Made by a program: the position numbers and the translations under genes. From Siphonodentalium dalli (Eukaryota; Mollusca; Scaphopoda; Gadilida; Siphonodentaliidae), in NCBI GenBank assembly GCA_032622095.1, contig CP136069.1, forward strand, positions 107,598,278-107,662,277: a stretch of DNA of 64,000 bases, written 5' to 3'. The notes under the pieces are model-generated. The model did not search any database, was not told where the DNA came from, and was given only the letters and a program-made list of their open reading frames with translations. Of this stretch, positions 24,298 to 39,806 are shown in pieces. The number at the start of each line of letters is the position of its first letter. Within the stretch, counting starts at the first letter, position 1.

Positions 24298-27200
24298 TTG
24301 AGGAATATTTTAAGTTATCTCATATATATTTTGAAGACCTCTGTCTGTTTGTATGTATGTTTGTCTGTCATTTATACAAATCTACGATTCTCGACCGATC
24401 GGGACGAAACTTGGTACGTGTGTGTAGTTTGGCCAGGCAGTGGACGTTGTCGTATTGGCGAGCCCGTGCGGCGCCCGTGCAGCGCATGCGCAGACGAGAT
24501 CTCGGAAACGGGTGGAGCTATCGACTTGAAATTTGCTATGTGAATGTATCTTGCCCCGAATACGAATTTTATTGGGTCGCCGAGCCCGTGCAACGCCAGC
24601 TTCGCGCATGCGCAGACGAGATCTCGGAAACGGGTGGAGCTATCGACTTGAAATTTGCTATGTGAATGTATCTTGCCCCGGATACAAATTTTATCTGGTC
24701 GACGAGCCCGTGCGACGCCAGCTTCACGCATGCGCAGACCAGATCTCGGAAACTGTTGGAGCTATCGACTTGAAATTTGCTATGTGAATGTATCTTGCCC
24801 CGGATACGAATTTTATCGGGTCGCCGAGCCCGTGCGACGCCAGCTTCGCGCAAGCGCAGATGAGATCTCGGAAACGGGTGGAGCTATCGACTTGAAATTT
24901 GCTATGTGAATGTATCTTGCCCCGGATACGAATTTTATCTGGTCGACGAGCCCGTGCGACGCCAGCTTCGCGCATGCGCAGACCAGATCTCGGAAACGGT
25001 TGGAGCTATCGACTTGAAATTTGCTATGTGAATGTATCTTGCCCCGGATACAAATTTTATCGGGTCGCCGAGCCCGTGCAACGCCAGCTTCGCGCATGCG
25101 CAAACCAGATCTCAGAAACGGGTGGAGCTATCGACTTGAAATTTGGTATGTGAATGTATCTTGCCCCGGATACGAATTTTATCGGGTCCCGAGCCCGTGC
25201 GACGCCAGCTTCGCGCATGCGCAGACAAGATCTCGGAAACGGGTAGAGCTATCGACTTGAAATTCGGTATGTGAATGTATCTTGCCCCGGATACAAATTT
25301 TATCAGGTCTCCGAGCACGTGCGACGCCAGCTTCACGCATGCACAGACGAGATCTCGGAAACGGGTAGAGCTATCGACTTGAAATTTGGTATGTGAATGT
25401 ATCTTGCCCCGGATACGAATTTTATCAGGTCTCCGAGCTCGTGCGACGCCAGCTTCGCGCATGCACAGACGAGATCTCGGAAACGGGTGGAGCTATCGAC
25501 TTGAAATTTGGTTGGTAAACATTTACGAGTCTGTCTGTTGTCAAATCCATTTGTAATATTTTACTGCTATATTTTCAACTGGAAAATCATTTCGTCCGAA
25601 TCTTATTTAGATGAACGACATACAAAAGTCCATCTGTGATCTGAATCATCTTAAAAGTGTTCTAAAAACTTTTTCCAGAGCTATTGGGCGCTATTGTGTC
25701 GAAAATAGCTTGTTTTGAAGAAGGCGGCCATTTTCGATTTTGAGGAATATTTTAAGTTATCTCATATATATTTTGAAGACCTCTGTCTGTTTGTATGTAT
25801 GTTTGTCTGTCATTTATACAAATCTACGATTCTCGACCGATCGGGACGAAACTTGGTACGTGTGTGTAGTTTGGCCAGGCGGTGGACGTTGTCGTATTGG
25901 CGAGCCTGTGCGGCGCACGCGCAGACGAGATCTCGGAAACGGGTGGAGCTATCGACTTGAAATTTGCTATGTGAATGTATCTTGCCCCGGATACGAATTT
26001 TATCTGGTCGACGAGCCCGTGCGACGCCAGCTTCGCGCATGCGCAGACCAGATATCGGAAACGGGTGGAGCTATCGACTTGAAATTTGCTATGTGAATGT
26101 ATCTTGCCCCGGATACGAATTTTATCGGGTCGCCGAGCCCGTGCGACGCCAGCTTCGCACATGCGCAGACCAGATCTCGGAAACGGGTGGAGCTATCGAC
26201 TTGAAATTTGGTATGTGAATGTATCTTGCCCCGGATACGAATTTTATCGGGTCCCGAGCCCGTGCGACGCAAGCTTCGCGCATGCGCAGACAAGATCTCG
26301 GAAACGGGTGGAGCTATCGACTTGAAATTTGCTATGTGAATGTATCTTGCCCCGGATACGAATTTTATCTGGTCGACGAGCCCGTGCGACGCCAGCTTCG
26401 CGCATGCGCAGACCAGATCTCGGAAACGGTTGGAGCTATCGACTTGAAATTTGCTATGTGAATGTATCTTGCCCCGGATACAAATTTTATCGGGTCGCCG
26501 AGCCCGTGCGACGCCAGCTTCGCGCATGCGCAGACCAGATCTCGGAAACGGGTGGAGCTATCGACTTGAAATTTGGTATGTGAATGTATCTTGCCCCGGA
26601 TACGAATTTTAATCGGGTCCCGAGCCCGTGCGACGCAAGCTTCGCGCATGCGCAGACCAGATCTCGGAAACGGTTGGAGCTATCGACTTGAAATTTGCTA
26701 TGTGAATGTATCTTGCTCCGGATACAAATTTTATCGGGTCGCCGAGCCCGTGCGACGCCAGCTTCGCGCATGCGCAGACCAGATCTCGGAAACGGGTGGA
26801 GCTATCGACTTGAAATTTGGTATGTGAATGTATCTTGCCACGGATACGAATTTTAATCGGGTCCCAAGCCCGTGCGACGCAAGCTTCGCGCATGCGCAGA
26901 CAAGATCTCGGAAACGGGTAGAGCTATCGACTTGAAATTTGGTATGTGAATGTATCTTGCCCCGGATACAAATTTTATCAGGTCTCCGAGCCCGTGCGAC
27001 GCCAGCTTCGCGCATGCACAGACGAGATCTCGGAAACGGGTGGAGCTATCGACTTGAAATTTGGTTGGTAAACATTTACGAGTCTGTCTGTTGTCAAATC
27101 CATTTGTAATATTTTACTGCTATATTTTCAACTGGAAAATCATTTCGTCCGAATCTTATTTAGATGAACGACATACAAAAGTCCATCTGTGATCTGAATC

Positions 27201-30200
27201 ATCTTAAAAGTGTTCTAAAAACTTTTTCCAGAGTTATTGGGCGCTATTGTGTCGAAAATAGCTTGTTTTGAAGAAGGCGGTCATTTTCGATTTTGAGGAA
27301 TATTTTAAGTTATCTCATATATATTTTGAAGACCTCTGTCTGTTTGTATGTATGTTTGTCTGTCATTTATACAAATCTACGATTCTCGACCGATCGGGAC
27401 GAAACTTGGTACGTGTGTGTAGTTTGGCCAGGCGGTGGACGTTGTCGTATTGGCGAGCCCGTGCGGCGCCCGTGCAGCGCATGCGCAGACGAGATCTCGG
27501 AAACGGGTGGAGCTATCGACTTGAAATTTGCTATGTGAATGTATCTTGCCCCGAATACGAATTTTATTGGGTCGCCGAGCCCGTGCAACGCCAGCTTCGC
27601 GCATGCGCAGACCAGATCTTGGAAACGGGTGGAGCTATCGACTTGAAATTTGCTATGTGAATGTATCTTGCCCCGAATACGAATTTTATCTGGTCGACGA
27701 GCCCGTGCGACGCCAGCTTCGCGCATGCGCAGACCAGATCTTGGAAACGGGTGGAGCTATCGACTTGAAATTTGCTATGTGAATGTATCTTGCCCCGAAT
27801 ACGAATTTTATTGGGTCGCCGAGCCCGTGCAACGCCAGCTTCGTGCATGCGCAGACGAGATCTAGGAAACGGGTGGAGCTATCGACTTGAAATTTGCTAT
27901 GTGAATGTATCTTGCCCCGGATACAAATTTTATCTGGTCGACGAGCCCGTGCGACGCCAGCTTCACGCATGCGCAGACCAGATCTCGGAAACTGTTGGAG
28001 CTATCGACTTGAAATTTGCTATGTGAATGTATCTTGCCCCGGATACGAATTTTATCGGGTCGCCGAGCCCGTGCGACGCCAGCTTCACGCAAGCGCAGAT
28101 GAGATCTCGGAAACGGGTGGAGCTATCGACTTGAAATTTGCTATGTGAATGTATCTTGCCCCGGATACAAATTTTATCTGGTCGACGAGCCCGTGCGACG
28201 CCAGCTTCGCGCATGCGCAGACCAGATCTCGGAAACGGTTGGAGCTATCGACTTGAAATTTGCTATGTGAATGTATCTTGCCCCGGATACAAATTTTATC
28301 GGGTCGCCGAGCCCGTGCAACGCCAGCTTCGCGCATGCGCAAACCAGATCTCGGAAACGGGTGGAGCTATCGACTTGAAATTTGGTATGTGAATGTATCT
28401 TGCCCCGGATACAAATTTTATAGGGTCCCGAGCCCGTGCGACGCCAGCTTCGCGCATGCGCAGACAAGATCTCGGAAACGGGTAGAGCTATCGACTTGAA
28501 ATTCGGTATGTGAATGTATCTTGCCCCGGATACAAATTTTATCAGGTCTCCGAGCACGTGCGACGCCAGCTTCACGCATGCACAGACGAGATCTCGGAAA
28601 CGGGTAGAGCTATCGACTTGAAATTTGGTATGTGAATGTATCTTGCCCCGGATACGAATTTTATCAGGTCTCCGAGCCCGTGCAACGCCAGCTTCGCGCA
28701 TGCACAGACGAGATCTCGGAAACGGGTGGAGCTATCGACTTGAAATTTGGTTGGTAAACATTTACGAGTCTGTCTGTTGTCAAATCCATTTGTAATATTT
28801 TACTGCTATATTTTCAACTGGAAAATCATTTCGTCCGAATCTTATTTAGATGAACGACATACAAAAGTCCATCTGTGATCTGAATCATCTTAAAAGTGTT
28901 CTAAAAACTTTTTCCAGAGCTATTGGGCGCTATTGTGTCGAAAATAGCTTGTTTTGAAGAAGGCGGCCATTTTCGATTTTGAGGAATATTTTAAGTTATC
29001 TCATATATATTTTGAAGACCTCTGTCTGTTTGTATGTATGTTTGTCTGTCATTTATACAAATCTACGATTCTCGACCGATCGGGACGAAACTTGGTACGT
29101 GTGTGTAGTTTGGCCAGGCGGTGGACGTTGTCGTATTGGCGAGCCTGTGCGGCGCACGTGCAGCGCATGCGCAGACGAGATCTCGGAAACGGGTGGAGCT
29201 ATCGACTTGAAATTTGCTATGTGAATGTATCTTGCCCCGGATACGAATTTTATCTGGTCGACGAGCCCGTGCGACGCCAGCTTCGCGCATGCGCAGACCA
29301 GATATCGGAAACGGGTGGAGCTATCGACTTGAAATTTGCTATGTGAATGTATCTTGCCCCGGATACGAATTTTATCGGGTCGCCGAGCCCGTGCGACGCC
29401 AGCTTCGCACATGCGCAGACCAGATCTCGGAAACGGGTGGAGCTATCGACTTGAAATTTGGTATGTGAATGTATCTTGCCCCGGATACGAATTTTATCGG
29501 GTCCCGAGCCCGTGCGACGCAAGCTTCGCGCATGCGCAGACAAGATCTCGGAAACGGGTGGAGCTATCGACTTGAAATTTGCTATGTGAATGTATCTTGC
29601 CCCGGATACGAATTTTATCTGGTCGACGAGCCCGTGCGAAGCCAGCTTCGCGCATGCGCAGACCAGATCTCGGAAACGGTTGGAGCTATCGACTTGAAAT
29701 TTGCTATGTGAATGTATCTTGCCCCGGATACAAATTTTATCGGGTCGCCGAGCCCGTGCGACGCCAGCTTCGCGCATGCGCAGACCAGATCTCGGAAACG
29801 GGTGGAGCTATCGACTTGAAATTTGGTATGTGAATGTATCTTGCCCCGGATACGAATTTTAATCGGGTCCCGAGCCCGTGCGACGCAAGCTTCGCGCATG
29901 CGCAGACCAGATCTCGGAAACGGTTGGAGCTATCGACTTGAAAATTTGCTATGTGAATGTATCTTGCTCCGGATACAAATTTTATCGGGTCGCCGAGCCC
30001 GTGCGACGCCAGCTTCGCGCATGCGCAGACCAGATCTCGGAAACGGGCGGAGCTATCGACTTGAAATTTGGTATGTGAATGTATCTTGCCACGGATACGA
30101 ATTTTAATCGGGTCCCAAGCCCGTGCGACGCAAGCTTCGCGCATGCGCAGACAAGATCTCGGAAACGGGTAGAGCTATCGACTTGAAATTTGGTATGTGA

Positions 30201-33200
30201 ATGTATCTTGCCCCGGATACAAATTTTATCAGGTCTCCGAGCCCGTGCGACGCCAGCTTCGCGCATGCACAGACGAGATCTCGGAAACGGGTGGAGCTAT
30301 CGACTTGAAATTTGGTTGGTAAACATTTACGAGTCTGTCTGTTGTCAAATCCATTTGTAATATTTTACTGCTATATTTTCAACTGGAAAATCATTTCGTC
30401 CGAATCTTATTTAGATGAACGACATACAAAAGTCCATCTGTGATCTGAATCATCTTAAAAGTGTTCTAAAAACTTTTTCCAGAGCTATTGGGCGCTATTG
30501 TGTCGAAAATAGCTTGTTTTGAAGAAGGCGGTCATTTTCGATTTTGAGGAATATTTTAAGTTATCTCATATATATTTTGAAGACCTCTGTCTGTTTGTAT
30601 GTATGTTTGTCTGTCATTTATACAAATCTACGATTCTCGACCGATCGGGACGAAACTTGGTACGTGTGTGTAGTTTGGCCAGGCGGTGGACGTTGTCGTA
30701 TTGGCGAGCCCGTGCGGCGCCCGTGCAGCGCATGCGCAGACGAGATCTCGGAAACGGGTGGAGCTATCGACTTGAAATTTGCTATGTGAATGTATCTTGC
30801 CCCGAATACGAATTTTATTGGGTCGCCGAGCCCGTGCAACGCCAGCTTCGCGCATGCGCAGACCAGATCTTGGAAACGGGTGGAGCTATCGACTTGAAAT
30901 TTGCTATGTGAATGTATCTTGCCCCGAATACGAATTTTATCTGGTCGACGAGCCCGTGCGACGCCAGCTTCGCGCATGCGCAGACCAGATCTTGGAAACG
31001 GGTGGAGCTATCGACTTGAAATTTGCTATGTGAATGTATCTTGCCCCGAATACGAATTTTATTGGGTCGCCGAGCCCGTGCAACGCCAGCTTCGTGCATG
31101 CGCAGACGAGATCTCGGAAACGGGTGGAGCTATCGACTTGAAATTTGCTATGTGAATGTATCTTGCCCCGGATACGAATTTTATCTGGTCGACGAGCCCG
31201 TGCGACGCCAGCTTCACGCATGCGCAGACCAGATCTCGGAAACTGTTGGAGCTATCGACTTGAAATTTGCTATGTGAATGTATCTTGCCCCGGATACGAA
31301 TTTTATCGGGTCGCCGAGCCTGTGCGACGCCAGCTTCGCGCAGGCGCAGATGAGATCTCGGAAACGGGTGGAGCTATCGACTTGAAATTTGCTATGTGAA
31401 TGTATCTTGCCCCGGATACGAATTTTATCTGGTCGACGAGCCCGTGCGACGCCAGCTTCGCGCATGCGCAGACCAGATCTCGGAAACGGTTGGAGCTATC
31501 GACTTGAAATTTGCTATGTGAATGTATCTTGCCCCGGATACAAATTTTATCGGGTCGCCGAGCCCGTGCGACGCCAGCTTCGCGCATGCGCAGACCAGAT
31601 CTCGGAAACGGGTGGAGCTATCGACTTGAAATTTGGTATGTGAATGTATCTTGCCCCGGATACGAATTTTAATCGGGTCCCGAGCCCGTGCGACGCAAGC
31701 TTCGCGCATGCGCAGACCAGATCTCGGAAACGGTTGGAGCTATCGACTTGAAATTTGCTATGTGAATGTATCTTGCTCCGGATACAAATTTTATCGGGTC
31801 GCCGAGCCCGTGCGACGCCAGCTTCGCGCATGCGCAGACCAGATCTCGGAAACGGGTGGAGCTATCGACTTGAAATTTGGTATGTGAATGTATCTTGCCA
31901 CGGGATACGAATTTTAATCGGGTCCCAAGCCCGTGCGACGCAAGCTTCGCGCATGCGCAGACAAGATCTCGGAAACGGGTAGAGCTATCGACTTGAAATT
32001 TGGTATGTGAATGTATCTTGCCCCGGATACAAATTTTATCAGGTCTCCGAGCCCGTGCGACGCCAGCTTCGCGCATGCACAGACGAGATCTCGGAAACGG
32101 GTGGAGCTATCGACTTGAAATTTGGTTGGTAAACATTTACGAGTCTGTCTGTTGTCAAATCCATTTGTAATATTTTACTGCTATATTTTCAACTGGAAAA
32201 TCATTTCGTCCGAATCTTATTTAGATGAACGACATACAAAAGTCCATCTGTGATCTGAATCATCTTAAAAGTGTTCTAAAAACTTTTTCCAGAGCTATTG
32301 GGCGCTATTGTGTCGAAAATAGCTTGTTTTGAAGAAGGCGGGTCATTTTCGATTTTGAGGAATATTTTAAGTTATCTCATATATATTTTGAAGACCTCTG
32401 TCTGTTTGTATGTATGTTTGTCTGTCATTTATACAAATCTACGATTCTCGACCGATCGGGACGAAACTTGGTACGTGTGTGTAGTTTGGCCAGGCGGTGG
32501 ACGTTGTCGTATTGGCGAGCCCGTGCGGCGCCCGTTGCAGCGCATGCGCAGACGAGATCTCGGAAACGGGTGGAGCTATCGACTTGAAATTTGCTATGTG
32601 AATGTATCTTGCCCCGAATACGAATTTTATTGGGTCGCCGAGCCCGTGCAACGCCAGCTTCGCGCATGCGCAGACGAGATCTCGGAAACGGGTGGAGCTA
32701 TCGACTTGAAATTTGCTATGTGAATGTATCTTGCCCCGGATACAAATTTTATCTGGTCGACGAGCCCGTGCGACGCCAGCTTCACGCATGCGCAGACCAG
32801 ATCTCGGAAACTGTTGGAGCTATCGACTTGAAATTTGCTATGTGAATGTATCTTGCCCGGATACGAATTTTATCGGGTCGCCGAGCCCGTGCGACGCCAG
32901 CTTCGCATAGCGCAGATGAGATCTCGGAAACGGGTGGAGCTATCGACTTGAAATTTGCTATGTGAATGTATCTTGCCCCGGATACGAATTTTATCTGGTC
33001 GACGAGCCCGTGCGACGCCAGCTTCGCGCATGCGCAGACCAGATCTCGGAAACGGTTGGAGCTATCGACTTGAAATTTGCTATGTGAATGTATCTTGCCC
33101 CGGATACAAATTTTATCGGGTCGCCGAGCCCGTGCAACGCCAGCTTCGCGCATGCGCAAACCAGATCTCAGAAACGGGTGGAGCTATCGACTTGAAATTT

Positions 33201-36200
33201 GGTATGTGAATGTATCTTGCCCCGGATACAAATTTTATCGGGTCCCGAGCCCGTGCGACGCCAGCTTCGCGCATGCGCAGACAAGATCTCGGAAACGGGT
33301 AGAGCTATCGACTTGAAATTCGGTATGTGAATGTATCTTGCCCCGGATACAAATTTTATCAGGTCTCCGAGCACGTGCGACGCCAGCTTCACGCATGCAC
33401 AGACGAGATCTCGGAAACGGGTAGAGCTATCGACTTGAAATTTGGTATGTGAATGTATCTTGCCCCGGATACGAATTTTATCAGGTCTCCGAGCTCGTGC
33501 GACGCCAGCTTCGCGCATGCACAGACGAGATCTCGGAAACGGGTGGAGCTATCGACTTGAAATTTGGTTGGTAAACATTTACGAGTCTGTCTGTTGTCAA
33601 TCCATTGTAATATTTTACTGCTATATTTTCAACTGGAAAATCATTTCGTCCGAATCTTATTTAGATGAACGACATACAAAAGTCCATCTGTGATCTGAAT
33701 CATCTTAAAAGTGTTCTAAAAACTTTTTCCAGAGCTATTGGGCGCTATTGTGTCGAAAATAGCTTGTTTTGAAGAAGGCGGCCATTTTCGATTTTGAGGA
33801 ATATTTTAAGTTATCTCATATATATTTTGAAGACCTCTGTCTGTTTGTATGTATGTTTGTCTGTCATTTATACAAATCTACGATTCTCGACCGATCGGGA
33901 CGAAACTTGGTACGTGTGTGTAGTTTGGCCAGGCGGTGGACGTTGTCGTATTGGCGAGCCTGTGCGGCGCACGTGCAGCGCATGCGCAGACGAGATCTCG
34001 GAAACGGGTGGAGCTATCGACTTGAAATTTGCTATGTGAATGTATCTTGCCCCGGATACGAATTTTATCTGGTCGACGAGCCCGTGCGACGCCAGCTTCG
34101 CGCATGCGCAGACCAGATATCGGAAACGGGTGGAGCTATCGACTTGAAATTTGCTATGTGAATGTATCTTGCCCCGGATACGAATTTTATCGGGTCGCCG
34201 AGCCCGTGCGACGCCAGCTTCGCACATGCGCAGACCAGATCTCGGAAACGGGTGGAGCTATCGACTTGAAATTTGGTATGTGAATGTATCTTGCCCCGGA
34301 TACGAATTTTATCGGGTCCCGAGCCCGTGCGACGCAAGCTTCGCGCATGCGCAGACAAGATCTCGGAAACGGGTGGAGCTATCGACTTGAAATTTGCTAT
34401 GTGAATGTATCTTGCCCCGGATACGAATTTTATCTGGTCGACGAGCCCGTGCGACGCCAGCTTCGCGCATGCGCAGACCAGATCTCGGAAACGGTTGGAG
34501 CTATCGACTTGAAATTTGCTATGTGAATGTATCTTGCCCCGGATACAAATTTTATCGGGTCGCCGAGCCCGTGCGACGCCAGCTTCGCGCATGCGCAGAC
34601 CAGATCTCGGAAACGGGTGGAGCTATCGACTTGAAATTTGGTATGTGAATGTATCTTGCCCCGGATACGAATTTTAATCGGGTCCCGAGCCCGTGCGACG
34701 CAAGCTTCGCGCATGCGCAGACCAGATCTCGGAAACGGTTGGAGCTATTTACTTGAAATTTGCTATGTGAATGTATCTTGCTCCGGATACAAATTTTATC
34801 GGGTCGCCGAGCCCGTGCGACGCCAGCTTCGCGCATGCCGCAGACCAGATCTCGGAAACGGGTGGAGCTATCGACTTGAAATTTGGTATGTGAATGTATC
34901 TTGCCACGGATACGAATTTTAATCGGGTCCCAAGCCCGTGCGACGCAAGCTTCGCGCATGCGCAGACAAGATCTCGGAAACGGGTAGAGCTATCGACTTG
35001 AAATTTGGTATGTGAATGTATCTTGCCCCGGATACAAATTTTATCAGGTCTCCGAGCCCGTGCGACGCCAGCTTCGCGCATGCACAGACGAGATCTCGGA
35101 AACGGGTGGAGCTATCGACTTGAAATTTGGTTGGTAAACATTTACGAGTCTGTCTGTTGTCAAATCCATTTGTAATATTTTACTGCTATATTTTCAACTG
35201 GAAAATCATTTCGTCCGAATCTTATTTAGATGAACGACATACAAAAGTCCATCTGTGATCTGAATCATCTTAAAAGTGTTCTAAAAACTTTTTCCAGAGC
35301 TATTGGGCGCTATTGTGTCGAAAATAGCTTGTTTTGAAGAAGGCGGTCATTTTCGATTTTGAGGAATATTTTAAGTTATCTCATATATATTTTGAAGACC
35401 TCTGTCTGTTTGTATGTATGTTTGTCTGTCATTTATACAAATCTACGATTCTCGACCGATCGGGACGAAACTTGGTACGTGTGTGTAGTTTGGCCAGGCG
35501 GTGGACGTTGTCGTATTGGCGAGCCCGTGCGGCGCCCGTGCAGCGCATGCGCAGACGAGATCTCGGAAACGGGTGGAGCTATCGACTTGAAATTTGCTAT
35601 GTGAATGTATCTTGCCCCGAATACGAATTTTATTGGGTCGCCGAGCCCGTGCAACGCCAGCTTCGCGCATGCGCAGACGAGATCTCGGAAACGGGTGGAG
35701 CTATCGACTTGAAATTTGCTATGTGAATGTATCTTGCCCCGAATACGAATTTTATCTGGTCGACGAGCCCGTGCGACGCCAGCTTCGCGCATGCGCAGAC
35801 CAGATCTTGGAAACGGGTGGAGCTATCGACTTGAAATTTGCTATGTGAATGTATCTTGCCCCGAATACGAATTTTATTGGGTCGCCGAGCCCGTGCAACG
35901 CCAGCTTCGTGCATGCGCAGACGAGATCTCGGAAACGGGTGGAGCTATCGACTTGAAATTTGCTATGTGAATGTATCTTGCCCCGGATACGAATTTTATC
36001 TGGTCGACGAGCCCGTGCGACGCCAGCTTCACGCATGCGCAGACCAGATCTCGGAAACTGTTGGAGCTATCGACTTGAAATTTGCTATGTGAATGTATCT
36101 TGCCCCGGATACGAATTTTATCGGGTCGCCGAGCCCGTGCGACGCCAGCTTCACGCAAGCGCAGATGAGATCTCGGAAACGGGTGGAGCTATCGACTTGA

Positions 36201-39200
36201 AATTTGCTATGTGAATGTATCTTGCCCCGGATACAAATTTTATCTGGTCGACGAGCCCGTGCGACGCCAGCTTCGCGCATGCGCAGACCAGATCTCGGAA
36301 ACGGTTGGAGCTATCGACTTGAAATTTGCTATGTGAATGTATCTTGCCCCGGATACACATTTTATCGGGTCGCCGAGCCCGTGCAACGCCAGCTTCGCGC
36401 ATGCGCAAACCAGATCTCGGAAACGGGTGGAGCTATCGACTTGAAATTTGGTATGTGAATGTATCTTGCCCCGGATACAAATTTTATAGGGTCCCGAGCC
36501 CGTGCGACGCCAGCTTCGCGCATGCGCAGACAAGATCTCGGAAACGGGTAGAGCTATCGACTTGAAATTCGGTATGTGAATGTATCTTGCCCCGGATACA
36601 AATTTTATCAGGTCTCCGAGCACGTGCGACGCCAGCTTCACGCATGCACAGACGAGATCTCGGAAACGGGTAGAGCTATCGACTTGAAATTTGGTATGTG
36701 AATGTATCTTGCCCCGGATACAAATTTTATCAGGTCTCCGAGCCCGTGCAACGCCAGCTTCGCGCATGCACAGACGAGATCTCGGAAACGGGTGGAGCTA
36801 TCGACTTGAAATTTGGTTGGTAAACATTTACGAGTCTGTCTGTTGTCAAATCCATTTGTAATATTTTACTGCTATATTTTCAACTGGAAAATCATTTTGT
36901 CCGAATCTTATTTAGATGAACGACATACAAAAGTCCATCTGTGATCTGAATCATCTTAAAAGTGTTCTAAAAACTTTTTCCAGAGCTATTGGGCGCTATT
37001 GTGTCGAAAATAGCTTGTTTTGAAGAAGGCGGCCATTTTCGATTTTGAGGAATATTTTAAGTTATCTCATATATATTTTGAAGACCTCTGTCTGTTTGTA
37101 TGTATGTTTGTCTGTCATTTATACAAATCTACGATTCTCGACCGATCGGGACGAAACTTGGTACGTGTGTGTAGTTTGGCCAGGCGGTGGACGTTGTCGT
37201 ATTGGCGAGCCTGTGCGGCGCACGTGCAGCGCATGCGCAGACGAGATCTCGGAAACGGGTGGAGCTATCGACTTGAAATTTGCTATGTGAATGTATCTTG
37301 CCCCGGATACGAATTTTATCTGGTCGACGAGCCCGTGCGACGCCAGCTTCGCGCATGCGCAGACCAGATATCGGAAACGGGTGGAGCTATCGACTTGAAA
37401 TTTGCTATGTGAATGTATCTTGCCCCGGATACGAATTTTATCGGGTCGCCGAGCCCGTGCGACGCCAGCTTCGCACATGCGCAGACCAGATCTCGGAAAC
37501 GGGTGGAGCTATCGACTTGAAATTTGGTATGTGAATGTATCTTGCCCCGGATACGAATTTTATCGGGTCCCGAGCCCGTGCGACGCAAGCTTCGCGCATG
37601 CGCAGACAAGATCTCGGAAACGGGTGGAGCTATCGACTTGAAATTTGCTATGTGAATGTATCTTGCCCCGGATACGAATTTTATCTGGTCGACGAGCCCG
37701 TGCGACGCCAGCTTCGCGCATGCGCAGACCAGATCTCGGAAACGGTTGGAGCTATCGACTTGAAATTTGCTATGTGAATGTATCTTGCCCCGGATACAAA
37801 TTTTATCGGGTCGCCGAGCCCGTGCGACGCCAGCTTCGCGCATGCGCAGACCAGATCTCGGAAACGGGTGGAGCTATCGACTTGAAATTTGGTTGGTAAA
37901 CATTTACGAGTCTGTCTGTTGTCAAATCCATTTGTAATATTTTACTGCTATATTTTCAACTGGAAAATCATTTCGTCCGAATCTTATTTAGATGAACGAC
38001 ATACAAAAGTCCATCTGTGATCTGAATCATCTTAAAAGTGTTCTAAAAACTTTTTCCAGAGCTATTGGGCGCTATTGTGTCGAAAATAGCTTGTTTTGAA
38101 GAAGGCGGTCATTTTCGATTTTGAGGAATATTTTAAGTTATCTCATATATATTTTGAAGACCTCTGTCTGTTTGTATGTATGTTTGTCTGTCATTTATAC
38201 AAATCTACGATTCTCGACCGATCGGGACGAAACTTGGTACGTGTGTGTAGTTTGGCCAGGCGGTGGACGTTGTCGTATTGGCGAGCCCGTGCGGCGCCCG
38301 TGCAGCGCATGCGCAGACGAGATCTCGGAAACGGGTGGAGCTATCGACTTGAAATTTGCTATGTGAATGTATCTTGCCCCGAATACGAATTTTATTGGGT
38401 CGCCGAGCCCGTGCAACGCCAGCTTCGCGCATGCGCAGACGAGATCTCGGAAACGGGTGGAGCTATCGACTTGAAATTTGCTATGTGAATGTATCTTGCC
38501 CCGAATACGAATTTTATCTGGTCGACGAGCCCGTGCGACGCCAGCTTCGCGCATGCGCAGACCAGATCTTGGAAACGGGTGGAGCTATCGACTTGAAATT
38601 TGCTATGTGAATGTATCTTGCCCCGAATACGAATTTTATTGGGTCGCCGAGCCCGTGCAACGCCAGCTTCGTGCATGCGCAGACGAGATCTCGGAAACGG
38701 GTGGAGCTATCGACTTGAAATTTGCTATGTGAATGTATCTTGCCCCGGATACGAATTTTATCTGGTCGACGAGCCCGTGCGACGCCAGCTTCACGCATGC
38801 GCAGACCAGATCTCGGAAACTGTTGGAGCTATCGACTTGAAATTTGCTATGTGAATGTATCTTGCCCCGGATACGAATTTTATCGGGTCGCCGAGCCCGT
38901 GCGACGCCAGCTTCACGCAAGCGCAGATGAGATCTCGGAAACGGGTGGAGCTATCGACTTGAAATTTGCTATGTGAATGTATCTTGCCCCGGATACAAAT
39001 TTTATCTGGTCGACGAGCCCGTGCGACGCCAGCTTCGCGCATGCGCAGACCAGATCTCGGAAACGGTTGGAGCTATCGACTTGAAATTTGCTATGTGAAT
39101 GTATCTTGCCCCGGATACACATTTTATCGGGTCGCCGAGCCCGTGCAACGCCAGCTTCGCGCATGCGCAAACCAGATCTCGGAAACGGGTGGAGCTATCG

Positions 39201-39806
39201 ACTTGAAATTTGGTATGTGAATGTATCTTGCCCCGGATACAAATTTTATAGGGTCCCGAGCCCGTGCGACGCCAGCTTCGCGCATGCGCAGACAAGATCT
39301 CGGAAACGGGTAGAGCTATCGACTTGAAATTCGGTATGTGAATGTATCTTGCCCCGGATACAAATTTTATCAGGTCTCCGAGCACGTGCGACGCCAGCTT
39401 CACGCATGCACAGACGAGATCTCGGAAACGGGTAGAGCTATCGACTTGAAATTTGGTATGTGAATGTATCTTGCCCCGGATACAAATTTTATCAGGTCTC
39501 CGAGCCCGTGCAACGCCAGCTTCGCGCATGCACAGACGAGATCTCGGAAACGGGTGGAGCTATCGACTTGAAATTTGGTTGGTAAACATTTACGAGTCTG
39601 TCTGTTGTCAAATCCATTTGTAATATTTTACTGCTATATTTTCAACTGGAAAATCATTTTGTCCGAATCTTATTTAGATGAACGACATACAAAAGTCCAT
39701 CTGTGATCTGAATCATCTTAAAAGTGTTCTAAAAACTTTTTCCAGAGCTATTGGGCGCTATTGTGTCGAAAATAGCTTGTTTTGAAGAAGGCGGCCATTT
39801 TCGATT

